From NCBI GenBank assembly GCA_013399855.1, contig VXAY01002384.1, forward strand, positions 820,715 through 884,714: 64,000 nucleotides of DNA, written 5' to 3'. Positions 27,511 to 40,000 of this stretch are shown here, piece by piece. Position 1 is the stretch's first letter. Every line of letters begins with the position of its first letter. The notes under the pieces were generated by a model that was not told the DNA's origin, searched no databases, and saw only the letters and a program-made list of their open reading frames with translations. Made by a program: the position numbers and the translations under genes. The stretch is from Oxyruncus cristatus (lineage: Eukaryota > Chordata > Aves > Passeriformes > Cotingidae).

Positions 27511-27575
27511 AAAAAAAAAAAGTCAGTAAAAAGACTTTTTTACTGACCTCCAGAAGTCAGTGAAAAAATCCAAAA
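27511..27575. repeat. Inverted and direct repeat built on GTCAGTAAAAA
   Basis: A run of A bases precedes GTCAGTAAAAA (27522-27532). A four-base loop follows, and then the exact reverse complement TTTTTACTGAC (27537-27547). A third, diverged direct copy, AGTCAGTGAAAAA, lies at about 27554-27566. In RNA the first two copies would form an 11-bp hairpin. Confidence 0.85.
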
Positions 27576-28761
27576 CTTTTTGTCCTTCGGGTGAAAATGA
27601 GTAGAATCATTAAAAACAACAGATACCTCATTGAATTACTGGACACTTAAAAAAATCCAACGGCCAGTATTGAAATGCAAGTGTCTCTGCTAACTGTAGC
27701 TTGTAAAGCATGTACTTGCAACACATTTGTTTTGGAGTTGAGAGGTTTGTGTTTTAATAACAGGGGTATGTGTTAGGACCTGACTGGAGAAGTGCTCTGA
27801 AGAAGGGCTGCTGAGTGTTAGAGGTAACCTCCCCAGCTGGAGCAGCCTTAAAGTAAAGCTTAACAGTTCTTAAATTAGCCTTGATTCCATTAGAAATGTC
27901 CCTCATATTTCATGCTCTGGAAAGGGATATGGGAAAAGAATGTCATAATGTTTCCCTGTTCTTTGACAAGCCTCTCAGTAGCCCTGTCAAAGATCCTCTA
28001 AAATGGAACTGAAATAATCAAAGCTGATGTGCCTCTGTAAGAAAAGCTCGGCAGGTTCCTTTCTGAAAGATGGGTGTATGCTAATGAGTTTGAAATTATG
28101 ACTTTAAATGATTCTTATCAAGCAAGTGCTGGTAGCTCAGATTAAATTACTAACACAGAAAACAAGAAGGTTTGTAAATCCTTTACCTGTTCTGCTTTCT
28201 AAATAGGATTAAAAAAAATACTGTCGTGAGTTAAATTAGTACAAATGCAGGTTATAAAACCAGATTTTATATGAAGCAGTAGATCATTCTCTATAGGTGA
28301 TCTGCCCTATGTGCTCTGCTTTGGAATCAAATTCATCTGTTCAGAGTACTGTGCCCCCCTTTCCTAAGTGAAAGATGGTACTGTGCAGGTGTTCTCTGAA
28401 CTTGGTGATTATTAGTCAAACAATGCTCTCAAATAATTATCTTCTTTGTAAGTGAATCATCTTCTTATTTTGCTTCTATTGAAGTCTAGTATCCTTCAAC
28501 AGTGTCACTTTATCATGTCTAATAATCAGAATTATGCAAAGGAATTATCTGTATGGATTTCATGCCCAAGAACTGTATCATCCTTTATTTATCACTCCAA
28601 GTAGGTAAGCAGTGTTTTGTTTGTTAGAAGTACACTAGTTTGAGGCTGTATTGACTTTTGAAAATAGATCGTTAAAGTTTATGTTTTCTTTAAAGTTGAA
28701 GCCTTAAAAGCCATAATCAGCTGCCATTTATTTTCTAACAGCATCAGAAGTAATGACTTTT

Positions 28762-28805
28762 CTTTGATAATTTTAACGATCTTAACTTTGATAAGTGTAA
28801 CGATC
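28762..28805. repeat. 20-bp near-perfect direct repeat, 24-bp period
   Basis: The unit starts CTTTGATAA and ends TAACGATC. Copies are at 28762-28781 and 28786-28805 and match at 18 of 20 positions. A G-rich segment, CCGGGGCCGGGGG, follows directly. Confidence 0.85.
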
Positions 28806-31800
28806 CGGGGCCGGGGGACATCAGGAGTGAAGGCTGCTGGAGTGGCTCTCAAGTTTCATTAGAATAACAGCATTTGATCTGTAAAAAACCAGTTGGCCAG
28901 CTACAGCCAGAATACCAGGAAGGAAGAAATGGGAGAAATTAACAGTGATCTACCAGTACCTGATCAGAGAATGTGTTAGACGTGCCAATATTTCTGTTCT
29001 GGAGACCAGTATCAGTCTGAGGAGGAACTGGAGAAAATGCTACAGGCACAATGTGCAACACCTGTCTGTTAAGTACTGTGCTGGAAAAGAGGGAGTCAGA
29101 CACACTGAGAAGCCCACAGAGCTGTGGCTTGAAGACTGATTCTGGAGAGAGTCCTAACACAGGATTTTAATTGTCCTAGGAAGCATGTGGAGTTCTAAGC
29201 TTGTGCTTTGCATTGAGACATAGAAAACGTACCAGATCTTAAAAATGTTCTTGTAATAGCACAAATACTCCCTGGTGCAAAGCTGTATAAATAATGTATA
29301 TGCTCACAGGAGCAGGAAATATGCTGCTGATCAGACAATGTCAACTTAGATGAATCCTGTCCTGAAAGCTGGACTTTAACTGTGAGCAATAAAAGCACTA
29401 TTGACATGTGGCACTACCAACCGAAATGTCAATAGTTATAAAAAGAGTATTTCATAACACAGAATCATTGCTTGGTTTGCTTGACTGGGCAGATGCTTCT
29501 ATTTTCCATGAAAGTAAAATAATTTCCATATTAGTTCTCTGAATGCCCAGCACAGCTTATCTGTCCCACTAATGCTCACACTCTTAATCACACACTTGAA
29601 AACAGAGAAAATTTGCTTGCTGGTCTCATGTAGTGTAAGAGGGAGTTTTGACACTGGGCATGACTTGAAACAGTGTAAATATTGGCATATTTACAGCTCC
29701 TCTTGGGTTGCTTTTGCTCAGTCTGGAAGTGGGGGCAACACAAATTCCATGGAGCATCCTCATCCCTTATCTCCATATGTGAGACTGCTTCAACTGTTCT
29801 CTGGCAGCTGCAATTTAGACACCGTTTCAAGTTTGTGGGCAGAAGGCACAGCTTTGGCTGTCTTAGACTTGCATTTCTCTGGTTATTTTTTCAGTTTGTT
29901 CATTCAGTTTGTTAACAGATTAGAGCATGTGCCGCCAGCAGAGAGGAGATAGGAGAGGCTGAGGTGCTGTTAATGCCCTGGGCACACGGAGTGGCAGAGG
30001 ATCCACTGGGAAATGCCTGTGTCATCTTGACTGTTGAACTATTCCTCAGGAAAAAGCCAGGAAACCACCAGGTTCCTTCCTGGTGCTGCATCTGGCCAGA
30101 CACGTTTGTGAGGAAGATTCTGAGCAAGAAACCTGTCTCACTACTGCCATTCCTCCTGCCTGGCCACCCCTGAGGATTAAAGGAGGGCAGAAAGGGAAAC
30201 CCAAGGATTCAAGAAATGGACAAAACTGTTCCCTAACTGGCATGTAACTGGCTGAGGATCTGAAGCCAGGAGTCATCAGTCACAAATTCGCTGGGGGAAG
30301 CAAATGCTCCAAGCTGGGCTTGGAGCACTTTTATCAGCTCTCCTTTTCCTTTCCTGTGGGACTGCATGAAAACAGGGCATCCCTGTGGGCATTGCAATTC
30401 TTCTGCAGATGGCTGTATGCACCAAAGTTTGGGAAACGGACCCGATGCTTTGTGAAACTCAGTTGTTGCCCGTAAAATTGACTAAAAACAGTACAGGCCA
30501 AAGGCTTTTTAGTGAAGTAAGAACTTTTCTAATACTACTGAGGTATTTTTCAGAAAGGGACCAAAGCACTTGCACGGTTCTGTCTGCTCTGAGCAGGCCT
30601 CCAGAAGGCCCAGCCCCTGTAGAGCTGCCAGCCAGGATCTCCACATCAGGCGTTTGCTCTCGCCTGTCACCGGCAGGATGTTCGGTCGTTAACGGAGCAG
30701 CTCCACCCGAGCTGTTCTGAGCTACAGAGCCCTACATCCAGCTGACAAGGAACAAAAGGACTTCTGAAGATTCTAAAATGTGTCGAACCTGTTTCACTTG
30801 CAGCCAGCACGGTTCTCCCCCAGTCATTTCCCAGGGAAAGGGGGTTCTTCGGAGAGCCTGTTCATGCCAAAAAGTTATTCTGTGGCAGCGATCTTTAAAC
30901 ACGGGTCTGACAATTGCTTCTTTGAGGATAACCAGTCTCTTGCTGTTCTCTGTGCTACTGACAATCAACAGGAGGTTTGTACACCATCCACTGGCTTTTC
31001 CCAGAAGGGATATGTGGAACAATACAGTGTTTGGTAAGCAACACTGGCCAAAAATAACCTGGTAAGATTATGCCTGTAAAAGAGAGCTCTAACAGCTTTC
31101 AAACAATTACTGCTTTCCGGCAGAACTGATGTTAGGATGCTGTAAAAAGATTTGATCCTTCAAACCTGTAATAGATGAGAATCTCTCTGAGGTCAGACAG
31201 GGGCTTCAGCAGTGGCAGTGTGATCAGTAATCCAATACCAATCACTTCATAACCTTTTCTTAGGTGTAGAGAAAAGGGGGATGCTACGAAGTCCAGTTTG
31301 ATCTATTTCTTGATAACTTTGTCATCTTTTTATGGATCCACTCGCAGTTGGTGGCAGGTGATTAACTGGTGATAATCTCATCTTTATTTCCAAAGCGTGC
31401 TGCTGTTGCCTTCCATTTGGAAAAGCAGCAAATATGATCTCCTTCCCCGGCCTTTCAAGGTGAGAGGAAGCTGGGTAAATCCAGTTGACTAGACCTTTAA
31501 AATCTTTTGCTTCCTGCAGCATACCTAGCCGATAATAATGACTTTGGAGTTACCTTCCGTCCAGATGAACCCCAAAACGTTTTGTCATCTCATACTTCGT
31601 TTCACCAGGTGCAGAACTGCAGCAGCTGTTTGGCAGAGCGCAGCAAGCAGCTCAACAGTTGGGGATAGCAAGGCGCTTAATTGGGAGTTGCGGAGCAGTT
31701 TATAAAACGCCTTGATTAAGACGTATAGCTGCAGGCCCTCGTGGCACAGAAGCTCACCTCCTCAGCAGGAACTGAGGAAGGAATTTTGTCTGAAGCAAAA

Positions 31801-33599
31801 TGGTTTGGTTGCAGGGTCAGCATGGCAGCAGTTTTAAATAGATGAAAAAGAGGCAACTTAATGAGGACAACCTCAGTTAGATTCGTCTTCGACACTGTGC
31901 TACTTGGAGGGCTAGAAATAAATGAAGACTAAAATACCACTAAGTCTAGAGGGGGAAATGTGTTAAGGAGCACTGATTTTCATTTTGTGGGTGTTGCATA
32001 GGTCAGTTAGAAGCCACTTAAAAATTGACTGCCAACAGGGTGGACAGAATTGTGAATTGTGTTTTTAAAGATTATCCAGAGCTGCAGTTTTCCTGCATTT
32101 GGTTTTGGATGTATTTGGTAATCAAGGCTTGTTGTGATTGCTGCACCTGCATGGTTTCACATGTGATTACTGTTAAGTAAGAAGCCAAAAAGGCAAAAGC
32201 ACAGCTTCCTGATGCTTGGAACTTCTTGTGTGTTTTAAACTCCTGTCAGATCTAGAGCTGCATCCCTAACGTGAGCTGGGAGCTGAACGCTTCACCTGAC
32301 ATAAGGACACGTGATCGGGTTGCAACTGGAGAAGGGCTTTGTTTTCAGTATCACCCTCCTTTTCCCATCTACCAGCAGCTGTTTTCACTTTTTCTGGGCA
32401 GGGTTTTACTCCTCAGAGGAGCTTTTTAAATGTTGAAAATAAATGAATTTTCTATAGGTGTTTGAAGTACTGAAAGTTACTTGGACATTTCTTAGCATTA
32501 CTGCTACCTATTTGAATCAATTCAAGGACTCCTAAACATTTTGAAGAACTTATTTCACTACTAGAATATGAAGACTTCAGAAAAACAATTACAAATATGC
32601 ATGATTATGTGAATTTACACAGAGTCTAAGCCCTTTTTTTAAGCAAAAACATATGTGGAAAACTAGCTCTAGGTCATCTTAACAAAGTGAAGAAGCTGTC
32701 TCTGCTAAAACTGAAAACATGGAGGCCCTGGATGATTTATTGAAATGTTCTTATATCGCATTGCCCTTCCAGTAAGTGATTGTTCATCTCCATGGGAGAA
32801 TGAAGCATGCAGTCATTGCCCTGCCAAGAGGATTTGCATGCAGTTGTGTTTGTAGCAGTGATAGAGCACTGGGTAAATGCTGCACCTCATAGTGGTTTGA
32901 CAACTTCAGCTTCATAACAACCCTTTACAGATATACCTCCTTCAGACAGGAGGTGATTACATGACACATTTTCTATTTTTCAGAGCCCTTTTTTCCTCTA
33001 TGCTACGTGGGGAAGAAGGGTGGTAGTGAAATCCTCTATTTCTTATTCAAATCTTAAATTTTAGTTTTAAAATGCTTCCCGAACTAAGCCTAGCCATGCA
33101 GCTTCACTTAGGGAAGAATACAAAACATGACCCACCAGTCTGCAGAAATGCTCTCCCCTCATGTCCCAAGTCAGAACAACATAAACATCTTGCTTTAATT
33201 AGTTGTATTTGAACTACTTCTGTTTGGGGATGTCCTTGAACAAGTAGTTAGGAGTAGTTATTTCATCTTGGAAGCTGAATTTATTGCTTTGCTCAGTAGG
33301 TTGAAAAGAGGTGGAGGTGGAGAGGTTTTCAGTGTTTTCTGTTCTGTGCTTAGAATACTCAAATAGTGATTCCAGCACCACTAGTGCTAATAGCTACCAT
33401 AGGTGTTTCCCCTTTCTCTGTGAGCAATTTAACACTTTCCTGTTTTGCCCAACAGGGTTGAAAATGTTTCTAGAAACAGTTGTTTCCCTCCGATGGTTGG
33501 GGAGGCTTGTGGTTTAGGTCGCCAAGCTGCACACCTTCTGCAGCAGTGCAACACAGAGCAACACCTGAGAAGGTCACACGATGTGTTACCATCTCTAAC

Positions 33600-34080
33600 C
33601 ATCATCGTCCCTGCATGTCTGCGCTCAGGTCGTGCCCCAGCAGCCCGTGGTGCTCACGGCTTCCCACAGGCGTGGTGGGACGGGCACACCGAGGGCAGGC
33701 GAGGCTGCAAGCGCTGGGCCTTGTTTTGCTGTGCTGTGGAGGGGCAGGAGCTCCCTCGTCCCCTGCTGCCCACCCTGTTTCCTGGCCGGTGTCCCACGCG
33801 GGGCGCTCCGGGGCGAGGCCCGGGGTCAGGCCGTGTGAGGCGGCCGCTCCCCACGCTCGCCAAGACACGTTTCCATTGTGCCACAGCGGCCCCGTTGTGG
33901 AGTGCCCGGAACGTGCGGGTTTGGAGCCACCCGCGCGGGGCCGGGGCCGGGGCCGGGGTGCTGGGGCAGCCCCGCCGTGCCCCCGGGACTCGCTGCTTTG
34001 TTCTGGAGCAGGGGCGGCTCAAAGAATGGACACAGGCGCTGCTCGGGCTCTGCTTGCAGGCCACTGGTTAGTCTGGACCA
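33600..34080. promoter_or_regulatory. CpG-dense patch (possible small CpG island)
   Basis: GC content and CpG frequency rise sharply against both flanks. A NotI-type GCGGCCGC lies near 33840, and a (GGGGCC)n run lies at 33937-33958. Frames of 208 and 228 codons run through it on the plus strand, with other frames on the minus strand. Their Arg, Pro, Ala and Gly bias is what GC-rich DNA gives by default. It could be an orphan CpG island, an enhancer or an alternative promoter. Direction cannot be read from the sequence. Confidence 0.5.
33937..33966 (+). repeat. (GGGGCC)n run with G-quadruplex potential
   Basis: Four GGGG blocks separated by CC are followed by TGCT and a fifth GGGG block. That is (GGGGCC)3 plus GGGG at 33937-33958. 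Five runs of four G with short loops satisfy the usual G-quadruplex motif. Confidence 0.9.
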
Positions 34081-35869
34081 TTGGTACGTGGGCTTTTGAC
34101 ACCTTCGGGAGGTCTGTGGGTGCAGGATTTCAGTGTAAGCTGAGCTCTAGTTTCTCACTCCTGTGAAGAGCACGCAGGCTTGCAGTGTTTCACGGGTATT
34201 TATCAAAAGCTCGAGGAACAAGCACGATACAGTACCAGCTTCTGGGAACTAGGAGGCATTCACAGGAGTCAAATGAAACCCTGCTGCACAAACAGTGAGA
34301 GCAATTGCCTGTCAAGTGTACTGTTATACTAAGTGTTATTTGACTGGCACGTTGTCTGTGTGTTGTCACTGATACGGTGTCTGAACTCCGGCGAGACTTT
34401 CACTATTGCAGTAGTTTGGTAAATGGGGAGGAAATGGATTTTGGATGGAATGTTCATAATGAGGTCAAACTAAGAGAGAAAACTCAAGTGCGAATGGATG
34501 TGTTTGCACATTCAGAAGTCAGCAGATGGCTTTAGGTGGGATATTAATAACAAATAATAGAATATTTTAGGTATGCTCTTCTCACTTAAAATGTCTGATG
34601 ACAAACCTATAATTTTATGAAACAGCCACTGTAAGGCATTTGTAAAAATGCAAAATCTGTGTCATCTGCTTATTATCGGAGCCGTTTAGCGCATCAGATG
34701 TCATTCCAGATTACCAGTTGCATTTCAGTTGGACTGGAAACAAATACAGATCAGTAATAACGTGATGCTGTGTACCTTAAGGTTAAATGTCTGACAAGAC
34801 AAGCAGTGCTAATGGACTGTGACATTTTTCAGGCCATCGGTCTGACATTACTTGCTGTGTCAGAGTAAAATGTTTACAAAGCTCTAACTCTGCATTACAA
34901 TACATGAAGACATCATTCTTTCCTCCCGTGCTGCTCCAAGCTTTCTGGCTGCATCTGTATTCCACAGTTGGCCCCCGTGTAAAAGCAGCATCTTCCAGGC
35001 TCTGAAGAGCCCTGAGCCACCACTGTTAGTGGTATTTGGCTCAGTCCAGAATGTCTTCTAAGCACATTGTAACTTTGCAACATGTGCTGCATAATGGATA
35101 AAACTCCACGAACCCAAACCCATCTGGGACCAGGTCTGCCACTGTACATTTTCTGAGTAGTATCTCACCATACATGTGCTATTGGTAGGAATGGCTTAAT
35201 GTAAGTAAGGATGGCGAATACAGATCAAAAGTTTTATGAAAAAGGTATCTGCTAAATTTACACTACTGCACCAGGGTTGTTTTTTTTTAATAAGGAAAAT
35301 GTAAAACAGTATTTTACATTAATGGGACTTGAATGACTAGACTGATAAATGGTAAGTACACCTGGATCAAATCACATATCATCATATAGTATCATACTGT
35401 ATTAAGAACCTTTTAAAGAAATAGGTAAGAATTAGCCATTCGGGGCCATTTAATAACAGATTGCTTCAGTGTCCTCATCTCATAAAGGCTTTCTAAATAT
35501 AGGGCTTTGTTTCAAATATTAAGATGGTTCCTCTGGCTTGTGTTTATCTATTTTCCCTTATTTTCATTAAATGCTTGTTCTTCTGATTAAATTAAATGTT
35601 ATGTTCTCTCCCCTCTTAAACAGCTGGTAACGCATCAGTGGGGGGTTTTGTGTGTTTTATATTTTGTGATGCTCTCTTCCAGTGGCTAAGACGGTAGTTG
35701 GAAAAAATACTGGCTTTGTTAATACAATGTTCAGCAGAGTGGGGGGGGGTTTGAGCACGTTGGATTATTTTTGTGTCTGTGTGTGTTGTCATGCACTATC
35801 CCCCTTGCAGTGTGGATGTGTGCATATCCACGAATGCAGAACTTCACGTCGCAACCCGACAGTATAGTG
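34081..35869. other. AT-rich non-coding stretch between two CpG-dense regions
   Basis: Nothing is recognisable as a gene. It holds a perfect 9-bp inverted repeat (35297-35319), a T run near 35279-35287, a run of nine G at about 35741-35749 and a TGTG-rich segment around 35771-35789. Confidence 0.5.
35297..35319. repeat. Perfect short palindrome
   Basis: Arms AATGTAAAA and TTTTACATT are separated by the five-base loop CAGTA. The stem is AT-only except for one G-C pair. Confidence 0.85.
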
Positions 35870-36180
35870 ACATCTGACGCTACCGAATAGATGGGAGATA
35901 ACTCCAGCAGTGGTACAGTGCTCCGGGTAAATCCCGAGAGAACGCGAACCCGTCACCGGGCAGATTTAAAACGTAAATGCCGCTCTGCTTGGCCGAGTCA
36001 CCGACTATGGAGCGTATATCGCTGCGCGTTATTTGTCACCGAAAACAACACCTGGAGATCCTCCCCGGGGGCGCGGGGGGGGTTGGGGAGCTTGGGGCGT
36101 GGAGCGGGCACAGCGGGGCCCGGAGCTGGCGGAGCTCTCGGGTACTGCCGGAGCGCTGCTGCCTCTGCCGGCACCGGCAC

Positions 36181-36275
36181 CCGTGTCCGTGCCCGTGCCC
36201 GTGTCCCGGCCCGTGCCCGTGCCCGTGTCCCTGTCCGTGCCCCGGCCCCTCTCCTTGTCCGTGCCCGTGCCCGAG
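36181..36275. repeat. Degenerate CCCGTG hexamer minisatellite
   Basis: CCCGTG and CCCGTGT/TCCGTG variants are repeated about fifteen times. In the three plus-strand frames this gives runs of alternating Cys-Pro, Val-Pro or Arg-Ala, which is a repeat signature and not a protein domain. The array ends about 50 bases before the assembly gap, which fits sequencing dropout in GC-rich repeats. Confidence 0.85.
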
Positions 36276-36328
36276 TCCCCGCGGCCGCGGCCCCGCTCGG
36301 CACCTGCCGTGTGCGGGCGGGCCCAGCC

Positions 36329-36726
36329 NNNNNNNNNNNNNNNNNNNNNNNNNNNNNNNNNNNNNNNNNNNNNNNNNNNNNNNNNNNNNNNNNNNNNNNN
36401 NNNNNNNNNNNNNNNNNNNNNNNNNNNNNNNNNNNNNNNNNNNNNNNNNNNNNNNNNNNNNNNNNNNNNNNNNNNNNNNNNNNNNNNNNNNNNNNNNNNN
36501 NNNNNNNNNNNNNNNNNNNNNNNNNNNNNNNNNNNNNNNNNNNNNNNNNNNNNNNNNNNNNNNNNNNNNNNNNNNNNNNNNNNNNNNNNNNNNNNNNNNN
36601 NNNNNNNNNNNNNNNNNNNNNNNNNNNNNNNNNNNNNNNNNNNNNNNNNNNNNNNNNNNNNNNNNNNNNNNNNNNNNNNNNNNNNNNNNNNNNNNNNNNN
36701 NNNNNNNNNNNNNNNNNNNNNNNNNN
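36329..36726. other. Assembly gap (398 N)
   Basis: There are 398 unknown bases, and the gap sits inside the CpG island. The length is not a round placeholder value, so it may be an estimate from read pairs. Any exon here is lost. Confidence 0.99.
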
Positions 36727-37080
36727 CTGCCCGCGCCGCTGGCACCGCTCGGCCCCGCAGCGGGGGCTTCGCGGGGCGCTCGGGGGCACGGGGGCTCAGC
36801 CCTGCCCGGCTGCTGCAGGGTGACAGAGCCCGTGTGCCCGCACGGCCCCGGCGGGGACAGGGCACGGTCGGCGCGGCTGGAGCCGCTCGGAGCGGGGAGG
36901 AGCTGGTTCGGTCTCCCTGCAAAGCCTGGAAGAAAACGCGCTCCGTGGAGTCTGTCTCTAGCAAACGAGTCTGTCTCCGGCGAACGTGCAGCATCCTGTG
37001 GGGAGCTGCCGGCGTGAAGTACCGTCTTCGCGGACAGCTGCTCATTTTTCAGAGGCTTCGGATTAAAAGGAAAGGCTAGA

Positions 37081-40000
37081 GCTACTTAGTGATTGATTTC
37101 TTTTTTTTAAACCTTAAGTTTTCTCTGCCTGCCGGTTTGAGTCCTTAATGAGGGGCAGTGTCAGGCTGAGGAGAGTCAAACGAAGTTTTTGACGAGGTAC
37201 CAAAAGTTTAGAGGTATGTTTGCAGTCTGCCCTGGGTTCTAGTAAAATGAGATCCACACTAGCATTGCAGCATTTCTAAAGTCGTCGGGTTTTTTGTTTC
37301 TGTTAGTTTTGGTTATTTGGTTTAGATTTTTTTTTTAATTATTAAAAAAAAAAAAGAAAACATCTTATTTACGTGCAATATTCTGTCACGGTAATCTAAA
37401 GAGTATAAGTGTTGGCATTTGAATTTAATGCCCCCACTAAAATACTGAATCTGTTCCCTTTAAAATATTTAAATGGATTTTTAGGCAAAATTTCTCTTTA
37501 AAAGAATTAGATACTTGGAAAAGAATACTCTCCTGCTTTAGCTAGAGACTGTTTCCTTTTTTTTCCACTTAGCGAGAGCAGTAGGTAGTTCACACCAGTA
37601 GCAGCGTAGTGTTTAAGAACAGTAATTTTCAATTACTAGGCTTCCTTTTCTTCTTGGAGAGAAGCCTGTGTGAATAAAAAGAAAAACACTATATTCTTTA
37701 ATCATTAGCTATGCTGAATGTATTTGGCAAGAAAATATAATTGGGTTGATTCAAATACTTGCATCTGTAACAAAAGGAAGTGCATTTTTTAAAGTGCAAA
37801 CTACATGGATATTTTAGTAGTCCTTTAGAATTCTACATATTCCGATAAGAGTTTTTCAGCATATGCTTCATAAGCCTGTTAGAACCATGAAATCAAGCAA
37901 ACAAATTCAAAAGGCAAAGGAAAGGGAGGAAAGCACACAAAAAATTTTGGAGAGTGTAATTGTGTCGTGTGCTTCTGGACAGAGAGTTAAGGTGTGTTGT
38001 AAAAGAGCAGGCAGATGATTTACAGCAATTCAACTTGGAAATACATTTTTTTACTCTCTTGGGAGTTTCATTTAAACCAATTTCCGCACTGATGTAAAAT
38101 CTTGGCAGAGCCCAGCTTTTGGGTTTTAAAATGTAATTCCTAGTGGCTTTATTATGGAAATGCTTTAGGTCTTTGTACTTTTTACGGACTACTCCTATAG
38201 TACATTTAATTCATGTTTCGTAATGCTTAGTTTTCTAGTGCATTGAAAAACTTTCTTGGTTTCTTATCCTTTGTCTAATTTGCTGGACAGGGTTCAGCTG
38301 GAGAAAATGTGTTGTCATTTGTCTTAAAAAGGGCCTGTGACTGCCATGAAATAATGGATCCCCAGTCCAGTATTGTGATTTAAGAGAAGCAGAGTAGTAG
38401 CACAGGGAATGCAGTTTGTGAAGCTCAAAGGTGCAAGGGGAAAATGTGAAATGTGTAGGTGAATTGAGTATCTTATTTATTCTCTGTCCTGTAATGGCAT
38501 CTTTTGGCACTTCTTATCTTTTACAATTCTGAAGTTAAAGTGCAAAAAATTATGGTCTGCGGGAGAGTAAGGGATTTTCATGTTGGGTTTAATTTTCTCC
38601 TGCAAGTGAAAAAGGAGAGTATTAATTCCTGTCCTGTTGCTGTTCAGATAGCCCAAACTGGTACCAACCGTGTGAAGGTGATTTGTGAGTTGTTTTATTT
38701 TTCCTGCAACATAATGTCCTGGCAAACGTGCTTTCTTAAATTCTGGCAGGTCCTCTGACTGTGTCCAGGTTGGAATGAGTAAGGGCTCTGGGCAGCATTC
38801 AGCACATCCAGAGCTGCTCGAGTGCATTTGGAGCACTGGGAACAGCCCAGTCCAGGGAAGAGCCTACGCACGCGTACCTTGAAGACAGGAAGCGTGTTAA
38901 GAAGTGTAACTTTCTGGTTTCAAGCAGAGAGGAAAGAGGGGGTTTTTCCTATCTGTTTCTAAGAAAACAGGCAGAGGTGAAGCATCAGAGTTTGTGATGA
39001 CTAAGTATTTTCTAGATTGACGGGCTTTAAAAAATTATTTATCAACTGTTGTGAGTCTGCAGAGGATTCAGGAAGCCTCGCATTCTTAGTTTGTAACATA
39101 TGCAGGGCAGTTACCCAGCTGATACTTTTAAGGGAGACTGCAACTTTATGTGCTTACCAGCAAAGTTTGCAGAGAAATCCGACCATTGTGCCAGCGTAGT
39201 CCTTGGTACAGATCTTATTCGGGCAGGAGTCTTCACTGGCAGGAGCTTCAAGGTTGACTTCAAGGAGAATAGTACTGAGTGCTCTGAATTGATGAGCAAA
39301 TGCTCTGTGATGAGCAGGATCATGGATTCAGTTGTCAGGACAGCACATAACAGGAGGTGAGCCTGAGACAGAGGGAGATGGTTTCAAAAGTGTGCTATTT
39401 GACCGTTTCCTGGGTATTTACTTTGTAGGGAGATGGGTGAATCAGGCCCAGTGTTGGTGAGAGCTGAAGTCCTTGTCTTGTACTCTCACCAGGCCTGGAC
39501 AGGGAATTTCAGTCTACTGATGAGTTTATAGAGTATGAACCTGGCAGTAGGTTTATTATGCTTTATATGGACATTTCAAAATTCAGCTGGTGGGAAGGTA
39601 GATGTGAATTTTCTAAGCTTTCTCAACTCAGTTGCATTTCCTGTTAAGGTGGCATTTGAGCTACTAATCCTGCCATCCTGTATGGATGTGAAGTTGAATC
39701 TCTTCCTGTTTTGTGGAAGACAGACCAGAGGAGTAGAATGTGTTGTTACATGTTGTAAGGAAAACTGTTTTGCTTGGATCATTGGAAATGTAACTAATTT
39801 TCCTGCTGACAGTGTCTCCAAATGAAAATTCAACCATTTAAAAATACCCGTTCAAGGAAAGAGGCAGTTGGTTTCCTTATTAGTGCCCGTGATTTTTGGA
39901 TCTTGCTGCACTTTTTCTGAGCCCCCAAACTGCAGCTGGGCACACAAAAAGGATTTCCCTGGCTGAGGGCAGCACCCTTCCTTGCAGTGCCCCCCACGCT

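Larger units (their letters stand above)
25216..33599. other. Non-coding stretch, no gene recognised
   Basis: This is mostly AT-rich unique DNA with a few small repeats that are listed separately. On the minus strand, a 36-nt segment (27370-27335) sits between a CTTTACAG acceptor and the strong donor CAG|GTAAGG, with two open frames; this is weak evidence alone. Nothing else can be named. Confidence 0.5.
35870..37080. promoter_or_regulatory. CpG island, interrupted by an assembly gap; probable promoter region
   Basis: This is the strongest CpG-dense region of the window. CpGs are dense on both sides of the gap (about 36040-36328 and 36727-37060), and AT-rich DNA flanks it. Such islands usually mark promoters and first exons in birds. 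A TATA-like ATTTAAAA lies at about 35964. Possible plus-strand donors GAG|GTACCA (37197) and GAG|GTATGT (37214) lie just downstream. Long frames across this region contain the unknown bases and cannot be used as evidence of a protein. The direction of transcription and the gene remain unknown. Confidence 0.65.

Noticed and set aside
32900..32970. Resemblance to the MIR 3' region (ATAACAACCCT, then a poly-pyrimidine part)
   Set aside because: The similarity is limited to about a dozen bases and the expected neighbouring blocks are absent.
33445..34166. Plus-strand frames of 208 and 228 codons and a minus-strand frame of 136 codons
   Set aside because: They overlap one another in a GC-rich, stop-poor patch, have Arg/Pro/Gly/Ala bias, and resemble no family.
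35891..37079. Open frames of 263 to 348 codons on both strands across the CpG island
   Set aside because: They run through 398 unknown bases and a hexamer repeat; overlapping frames on both strands have the same length for that reason. No recognisable protein lies on either side of the gap.
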